From the NCBI RefSeq assembly GCF_037975245.1, contig NC_092582.1, forward strand, positions 20,546,577-20,610,576: a DNA stretch of 64,000 bases, written 5' to 3'. The translations under genes were made by a program, and so were the position numbers. This document shows, piece after piece, positions 58,601 to 64,000 of this stretch (positions within the stretch are counted from its first letter, which is position 1; each line of letters starts with the position of its first letter). The notes beneath the pieces were generated by a model. That model was not told the origin of the DNA. It worked only from the letters and a program-made list of their open reading frames with translations, and ran no database searches. The stretch comes from Apostichopus japonicus. Taxonomy: Eukaryota; Echinodermata; Holothuroidea; Aspidochirotida; Stichopodidae.

Positions 58601-60980
58601 GGCGGGAGACTTTAACATTCAGTCAGGGAAGATTTAGGCCTCTCATCCAGCCCCATGATGCCCTTCCATAAAGATTAATGCTCATACTTAAATCAGTCAG
58701 GAGAATGTAGAATTTGCAGCCTGAATCCCGCCGCCCCCCCCCCCCCACCCACCTGTGAGATCCTTAGTACAGACCCCGGGAACCAAAGGTCAATTAAGTG
58801 CATATATTTGCTATAACTCCAATGGGAAACATTGAATTGATATGGATCCAACCATCACAGGTATCATGGCAATGTCAAATACTATCAAAATATGTGGTTG
58901 CCATGGGAACCAAGGTCAAGGTTGACATGGTTAAATGTCAAATGTATATTATACTAGTAGCCACTCCTTAGTTACAGGCCTAGTGAAAGTGAGGAGCATA
59001 AACCTAGCCTATACAACACCTACATCTAGCGTAAGCCGCACTAGCCTGAACCTAATTGTTATGTTAGGTCTGGGCAAATGATTAATTCAACTAGGCTACA
59101 AAGTACAATATTGTGCCTGGCCTGGTCCAGTTATGTGTGAAAGCTTGGCTTAATTGACCGGCTTTGGAATTTCCAAAAATGTCTACCTGCCACACAGTGT
59201 TAGATAATGAGAAAGTCACAGTTTAGTGTCCACGGTTCCCCTTCCTGTCTGGCTGTATCTTGAGTACATCATCTGCATTGTAGGGTTCACAAAAGATTTC
59301 AGTCATGTTAATTTAAACAGTATTGCGAGATTGCATAGCTAATCGTGGATTGCCATCTTGTCTTGGTAGTTTGTTTCATCCTTTCTAATTAGTGTTATTT
59401 AGTCTTGAGACATTTGGGCAACATTGGGAATCACAGAATGCAGGTATTGTCAGTTGGTTCTGTAGTCTGGGTGCAAATCCATGTTGGTGTGGGTTGAGGG
59501 GGAGAAAGAGTTTTGAGGAGTTGGATGGGGGGGGGGGGGAGGCACTGAGCAAATTGAGAGAATGTGTATTTTGACATAAATTTTTTTATTTGGTTGTAGT
59601 TCACAGTTGTATAGCTGTTCCTTGCCCCTCCATGAAGCTATCTACTGCAAGTAGTCAACAAACAACTCTTGTGTATTAATTTATATGTCAATCTGAAATC
59701 CATGGACTTCTTGAGAGAATCAAGGAAGTAGCAATGACAGGGATGAGTTGCTATGTATACTCCATCATCTTCAGACATCTTCAGACACTAAGCCTTGTTT
59801 GAAGCTGTGACACTGTCTCCAAGACTCATCTGTCTGCCTCTGTCTGGTTTATTTATAATGGAGCTCACTCTTCTTTTCCAGGAGCGGTGATTGTCTCTAC
59901 ACCTCAAGATATAGCTTTACTTGATGCTCGCAAGGGAGCAGAAATGTTTAAGAAAGTTAACATACCAGTCCTTGGACTTATCCAAAACATGAGCATTTAT
60001 CACTGTCCAAACTGTGGCCATCAGAGTCATATATTTGGCCAGGATGGAGTCCGTCACATGGCTCAAGAGATCAACGTGGACCTATTAGGTGAGTGAAAAG
60101 TGACTGGGAACTGTGAAGTTGACAAATAATATTGTTTCAATGACTATTTCAGATAAATATGATGAAAACTCCATTAGTTCATTTATTAAGCATATTTTAG
60201 ATTATTGAAATGAAAACAGCAACCATGTAAAATAAGTTGACAGAACAATCTGCAGACGATTCAGAACAGCTTTTCTCTCTAATTGCTTGTTTTTACTGGC
60301 TTTACAAAGCGGTATTGACATGGTTAGTTTATTAAGATGAATGTTTGTTCCTTGTGCTTTATTCCATGTTACCCATCCACAAAATTACCACGGGAATTCT
60401 GTAAAAACTTGCAACGATGAGTCAGTGTTTAAACACATCATAAAACAGGTTATGAAAAATTATTACTATAAAACAACAATTACTATTATATTTGGCATAA
60501 TAAGTATTCATTCAGCAAGTATGCACCATCAGGAATTTGCAAAAACAAAAACTGAAAAACCTATCTTTTTAAATAGTTATTGGCATTAATTCTCATTGAG
60601 AACTCTTCCCATTTCCTTTGTTTGTCTTGTATAAATTAATTCTTTCTCTTTCTTCCAGTTTGTTTGTTTCTTTTTCCTTGTTTTTTTAAGTGTCCATCAT
60701 ACCTACTTATTTAAGTTTGCTTACCAGACACTTGTATTGACCTTAGCATACATGAGAGAAAGTAATTTAGCCATCTTTTAATTCCCCTCAGACAGGTTCT
60801 TCATTTTAATCTGGGTACTTTTCTCTTCCAGGTGAAATTCCTTTGCACATGGATATTTGTCAAACATGTGATCAAGGCAAGCCAATCTCAATCTCTGCCC
60901 CATCTGGTCAACATGCTACCATTTTCAACGACATAGCAAAGCATTTGATGACAAGTTTACGAAAGCAAGAAAAAGGTTGA
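47011..60980 (+). CDS. NUBPL: NUBPL / Ind1: mitochondrial P-loop ATPase for complex I Fe-S assembly (nine exons, complete)
   Basis: Exons 47011-47118, 49751-49910, 51178-51212, 52924-53014, 56181-56220, 58069-58159, 58369-58462, 59882-60088 and 60832-60980 join in frame to 324 codons plus TGA; human NUBPL is 319 aa. All junctions are GT-AG with matching phases. The first ~36 residues are basic and lack acids early on ([15 protein letters not shown]), as expected for a mitochondrial presequence. The Mrp/NBP35 P-loop GKGGVGKS is at about 79-86. [15 protein letters not shown], then [20 protein letters not shown] and [18 protein letters not shown] follow, then the Fe-S ligand pair CPNC (248-251). 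The family binds a 4Fe-4S cluster and delivers it to respiratory complex I. Introns 4 and 5 carry large minisatellites. Orthology is secure; use of the ATG at 47011 is inferred. Confidence 0.95.
48930..49620 (+). repeat. ~140-bp degenerate tandem repeat in NUBPL intron 1
   Basis: Units recur with AACATGATAACTC-like, GGTATG, TTATTGAGT and AGGTCAAAGGTCA-like words, at about 49060, 49205, 49348 and 49473. Similar fragments lie near 27370-27850 and 61370-61560. Confidence 0.55.
49751..49910 (+). CDS. NUBPL: NUBPL exon 2: P-loop exon
   Basis: Begins [10 protein letters not shown] after TTGTACAG. It contains [17 protein letters not shown] and the Walker A sequence [13 protein letters not shown]. 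Leaves in phase 1 at GTATGT. Confidence 0.93.
51178..51212 (+). CDS. NUBPL: NUBPL exon 3: 35-bp micro-exon
   Basis: Between TTTTACAG and GTAACA; it encodes only [12 protein letters not shown]. Phases 1 to 0 fit both neighbours, and the residues match the helix after Walker A in NUBPL. Confidence 0.9.
51995..52620 (+). repeat. Dispersed ~600-bp repeat B, forward copy (NUBPL intron 3)
   Basis: Forward copy of the 8000-8560 repeat with the same word order. Two internal starts AAACATGATATCTCAA / AAACGTGATATCTCAA (about 52003 and 52400) suggest an internal duplication. Confidence 0.75.
52924..53014 (+). CDS. NUBPL: NUBPL exon 4: [11 protein letters not shown] segment
   Basis: Acceptor TACGCAG, donor GTACAT. 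Encodes [20 protein letters not shown] and a divergent loop; leaves in phase 1. Confidence 0.93.
53278..54520 (+). repeat. ~32-bp minisatellite with 300-bp higher-order duplication (NUBPL intron 4)
   Basis: The basic unit is ATTACATCATTATCACATCA plus TTGTACTGTTAT. The blocks 53301-53600 and 53601-53900 are nearly identical at an exact 300-bp offset. Apparent proteins over it (His/Ile/Tyr-rich) are repeat artefacts. Confidence 0.92.
55554..55635. repeat. (TA)n microsatellite in NUBPL intron 4
   Basis: TA run with two CATA interruptions, at the 3' end of a reversed SINE. Confidence 0.95.
55636..55738 (-). mobile_element. tRNA-derived SINE (family 1), reverse orientation, in NUBPL intron 4
   Basis: Reverse complement of the 6278 copy, with the B box at 55705-55695 as GGTTCGAATCC. 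The 3' end abuts an ~80-bp TA run (55554-55635); the 5' end abuts only a short ATATAT. Confidence 0.7.
55862..55985 (+). repeat. ~62-bp direct duplication in NUBPL intron 4
   Basis: Two copies of ATGTAGCCAGGCACACCCCA with GGAGCNTTACATTGT. Confidence 0.75.
56181..56220 (+). CDS. NUBPL: NUBPL exon 5: 40-bp micro-exon
   Basis: Between TTTTACCAG and GTAAGC; it encodes [13 protein letters not shown] and leaves in phase 2. It corresponds to the LMRPLLNYGIA region of the human protein. Confidence 0.9.
56745..57805 (+). repeat. 24-bp minisatellite (GACATGTTGTACATCAAACACTGT type), NUBPL intron 5
   Basis: More than 40 copies of ACATGTTGTACATCAAACA plus CTGTG. Variants include short units (ACATTTGTACATC) and periodic CAACAATATGTG units at 56825, 57490 and 57658. 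24 is divisible by 3, so both strands are open for over 100 codons; this is not coding. Confidence 0.95.
58069..58159 (+). CDS. NUBPL: NUBPL exon 6: MSMGFLVDE / [10 protein letters not shown] segment
   Basis: Acceptor GAAGCAG, donor GTAAGG. Encodes [20 protein letters not shown] and continues to LLFE; phases 2 to 0. Confidence 0.95.
58369..58462 (+). CDS. NUBPL: NUBPL exon 7: Walker B-like MPPGTGD segment
   Basis: Acceptor CTGTGCAG, donor GTATAT. Encodes [20 protein letters not shown] and [11 protein letters not shown]; leaves in phase 1. Confidence 0.95.
59882..60088 (+). CDS. NUBPL: NUBPL exon 8: CPNC Fe-S ligand exon
   Basis: The longest exon (207 bp), phase 1-1, donor GTGAGT. Encodes [19 protein letters not shown], then [18 protein letters not shown] with the CxxC pair. 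Confidence 0.95.
60832..60980 (+). CDS. NUBPL: NUBPL exon 9: C-terminus and stop
   Basis: Acceptor CTCTTCCAG. Encodes [20 protein letters not shown] to a Lys-rich tail and TGA at 60978-60980. Confidence 0.93.
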
Positions 60981-61480
60981 AGCTTAAAAGTTGTGCAAAG
61001 TTCCCCTCGGTAGACCTGACTGGAGGCAGTCTCTGTTATTTGTAATAGGAGAAGCTGTCAGGGTCATTGTTCTTCAGCTAGCTTCATCTGCCAGTAATAC
61101 TTGCAAACTTGGTCTTTATTTCTGTCCTGAAATTAATTGTGTGAGAATGTGGCCTCTTGAACCTTTTGCAAGCAAGGTAAACAATCACTCTTAGTGACCA
61201 AAACTACTGCCTTTCTTTTTCTATATTTGACCAACACAATTATCAGTTCTGCAATTAACTCACTTATAGTGTTAGTAAAACTGACCCACTCAACCATGGG
61301 AAATACCTGGTACCCCCTCCCCTCCTTTGATTGAGGATAATCATGTTGATTCCCTATGTGGAGTTGTGGTGGTCATAGGACATTAGAGATCAGAAGGGGT
61401 CCACAATGTGGTCAACATGTTGGATATGTGGATGCCTCATGTACAATTAAACTTATTATATTTGACATTGCTGAAAGCTG

Positions 61481-61486
61481 AATAAA
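61481..61486 (+). promoter_or_regulatory. Candidate NUBPL polyadenylation signal
   Basis: AATAAA about 500 bp after the NUBPL stop codon; I saw no other canonical signal between them. A non-canonical nearer signal is possible. Confidence 0.35.
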
Positions 61487-61854
61487 GTTAAGAATGTGAG
61501 AACCTCGTAAACATAACTTCAATACATCTGATACTTAGGCCATGGATGCCCCAATTTAAGTCAAGAGAGTTTACTATTCATGAGAGAAAAAGGTATCATT
61601 GATCAGTTGTTCTCTGTATTGTAAACAATTTCATGCAACTGTGTCTTCATGTATACTGCTGAATGATGGTATTGTTATTCTCAATATTAATAGGGTTTTA
61701 CACTTCAGTGTCTGAAAGTTTGGGCAATTAGCATTTTACGATGGTAACAGGCCAGCATTTTCAACGTCACCAGAACGAAAGACATACTGGAAAGAAATGG
61801 TTAAAAAAGCAACAAAGAGATACTGATGAATGTGAGATGACAGTACATTGTACC

Positions 61855-62135
61855 ATCTGGTTAAGTCCGACACATTGTACCGTCCGGCGCACTGTACCAT
61901 CCGACACATTGTACCGTCCGGCGCACTGTACCATCCGGCGCATTGTACCGCCCGGCGCATTGAACCGTCCGGCACATTGTACCATCCAGTGCATTGTACC
62001 ATCCGGCGCATTGTACCGCCTGGCGCATTGAACCGTCCGGCACATTGTACCATCCAGTGCATTGTATCGTCCGGCGCATTGTACCGTCCGGCGCATTGTA
62101 CCTTCCGGGTACATTGTACCATCCAGTATACTGGT
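61855..62135 (+). repeat. 17-bp minisatellite (CATTGTACCRTCCGGCG) in the NUBPL 3' flank
   Basis: About 16 units. Units from about 61939 form two successive near-identical 68-bp tetramers. Since 17 is coprime to 3, the ORFs over it show a 17-residue period and are artefacts. Confidence 0.92.
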
Positions 62136-62139
62136 AATT

Positions 62140-64000
62140 TAAATATTGTTTTGACATGTTATAGTGACATAAAGCATTATGGGTGGTTGTAGTAAGCAAT
62201 GTGTGCAGTGTTATGGACTTGTTTAACTAACATTTTTGAACTCTTAGTGACTTAACATCATTAAATATGGTGATAGTTTTTGGAAAATGTTCTACTTTCT
62301 CTGGCATATATTTTTCCAAAGGTCAAATTGACAATGGCATAACTAATAAGCAGTTGGTTTGTGGTTTATCTTTGTAGCATTGTTATCAATAGACACAGAC
62401 TTGAACCTATTTTCACAGCTTGTGAGTAAATTGATAAGAGTTGTTGTATGAACCAGGTATATCATTTCTGTTTTACATATCCTAATCTTTTTTGTTGCCT
62501 TTGAAACTTGAAATTGCTTTCATAAATTCCCAGCCAATGATGACATAGCTGGGATGTCAGTCATTGTACTTTTAATATCTGAAATTTGATTACAACTTCA
62601 AATTAAGGCTCAACAGTTTCAAAGTCACAGTGCTTGCATGTGCATGATATGACAAATCTTCCTTGATGAATATTTTTCCTTTTGCTTGTTTATTTTTGGG
62701 GGAGGCGGGAAATGGTACAACAGGCATGAAAACTATTGGGGATTTAGTAAAATAATGATTCATTCACAGGGGTAACGTATCATTCAATACTAACATAGTG
62801 TTGGATGGTCTACATGTGAAGTTATTGAAAGTTAATTAATCAAATACAGGACTTTACTTCTGATCACGAGCAGATGGCTGTTATATGTTATACAAGTCAG
62901 TATTAAAAAAGAAAAACAATATTCAAAAGAACTGAATGATTCTTTTGCATTTATTATTTTCTTTCTCTTAGCTATGATCTTGGTTTACAAAAATAAAAAG
63001 TAAAAAACTCAAATTGGCTCTGTAAAGAAAGACTATCTGTAGGAAATAGCTAAAGTGGGCAATCTCAGCAATGTAGTTTTACCTAAAGCAGTGATACATA
63101 AGAAAACCTCATGTCTGGAGGGTCATTACTGACATGTTCAAAATATCTGTTGCAATAGTCATAAGCTAAATTCAAAATGAAAAGTATTCTATGTATGTGC
63201 CAAAACAAGGACCCTTGTGCAACCTAAAATTCTCTCCTGTCATTGCCAAATGCCCCCCCTCCCCCTTGGATCCTTGAGGAAACATGTCAAAAGTCATTTT
63301 GTTAACATTTAGTAGTACAAAGCCAATCAGACACCATCGGAAGAAACTTTTATATTCAGAGTTACAGTAAACGACCAATGATATGTACAACCTTCTGTAC
63401 ATCAAAACAAGTATACAGGATACATACAAATATGCAAAACTAACACGGTTACACTCTAGTGACCAGTGTCCGCCGAAAAGCCTGTGAACCTTACTGTAAC
63501 TCATGGTCACCGCAAGTTCCCATTTACTTCTAATTAGGACTTAACTAAGGCTAATCAACACTGAACAGACATGAGTGCACAGTGATATATAAGGTACAGG
63601 GTCAAGGTTAGGTACTTTGTCTTTGTATGCTGAAAATGATGGATTGAGAGACGAATAGCTCACACCCACTCCATTGCATATTCGATGAACCCTCTTAGGC
63701 ATGCAACAGTTATGTAATATTTAAACATCTTTCAACTATACAATCATTTACTAAATAAGGAAACAGACGCTGACAAGAATACAGTGATACTGTTTTCACA
63801 AAGTGAGTGCGGTGGGGCAGACATTCTTTATTAGAATATCAATTGAATTGCATTAAAAAACAAAACTTCGCATAACTCATGGCATTAGGCACGTTCCTCG
63901 TATATATATTTGTGTGCAGATAGCAAGAACCATTTACCAAATTGTCAACAAAGTTTTGATAGCTTTCATTGCCTGTGTGGTCTCAGCTATGACAGTGACT
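62140..64000. other. NUBPL 3' flank, no gene recognised
   Basis: An open stretch on the minus strand (63510-63172) has no recognised relatives. Otherwise AT-rich non-coding sequence. Confidence 0.35.

Noticed and set aside
61736-62199. Repeat proteins with a 17-residue period (VQCAGRYNAPDGTM type)
   Set aside because: A 17-bp minisatellite read in three successive frames gives this pattern automatically.
63172-63510. 112-codon minus-strand ORF near the right edge
   Set aside because: No family resemblance or signal; composition looks random and no neighbouring exons were found.

Overview
The window is eukaryotic genomic DNA: genes are split by GT-AG introns, intergenic space is long and AT-rich, and micro-, minisatellites and transposon relics are dense. 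Gene content (a complement factor B-like gene built from CCP and VWA domains, NUBPL, a family-31 glycosyltransferase) plus tRNA-type SINEs, CR1/Jockey-like LINE relics and many hAT-like elements suggests a marine invertebrate deuterostome. An echinoderm, perhaps a sea cucumber, is my best guess; this is inference, not a sequence match.

Layout. (1) 2063-12788, minus strand: 5' part of a complement factor B/C2-like gene. Eight exons encode a signal peptide, six CCP (sushi) domains and the start of a VWA domain with its DxSxS metal site (493 codons, all splice phases agree). The rest of VWA and any protease domain must lie left of the window. Its introns hold a TIR element with a 6-bp target duplication, a tRNA-type SINE in a TA tract, and several tandem arrays. 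(2) 12.8-38.4 kb: no intact gene. It holds LINE reverse-transcriptase relics, a possible THAP-like exon, two SINE families, a nested transposon stack at 20.7-23.4 kb, a 2.1-kb hAT-like element (32207-34310) and a separate 1.4-kb TIR element (about 34360-35743). (3) 38531-39556, plus strand: a GT31 (beta-1,3-galactosyltransferase-like) ORF whose last codons and stop lie in the first unit of a ~59-bp tandem array that supplies repeated AATAAA signals. (4) 40.1-46 kb: a tandem duplication interrupted by a small hAT-like insertion, nested hAT-like elements, a LINE relic and long TA tracts. (5) 47011-60980, plus strand: complete nine-exon NUBPL gene (324 aa). Its introns carry a 32-bp/300-bp array and a 24-bp array. 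(6) 61-64 kb: NUBPL 3' flank with a 17-bp minisatellite; no further gene recognised.

The three genes have unrelated jobs (complement activation, Golgi glycosylation, mitochondrial Fe-S delivery to complex I) and show no sign of joint regulation. The most informative non-genic content is a set of transposon insertions whose exact ends can be read from target-site duplications and, in two places, from an uninterrupted second copy of the target inside the window.
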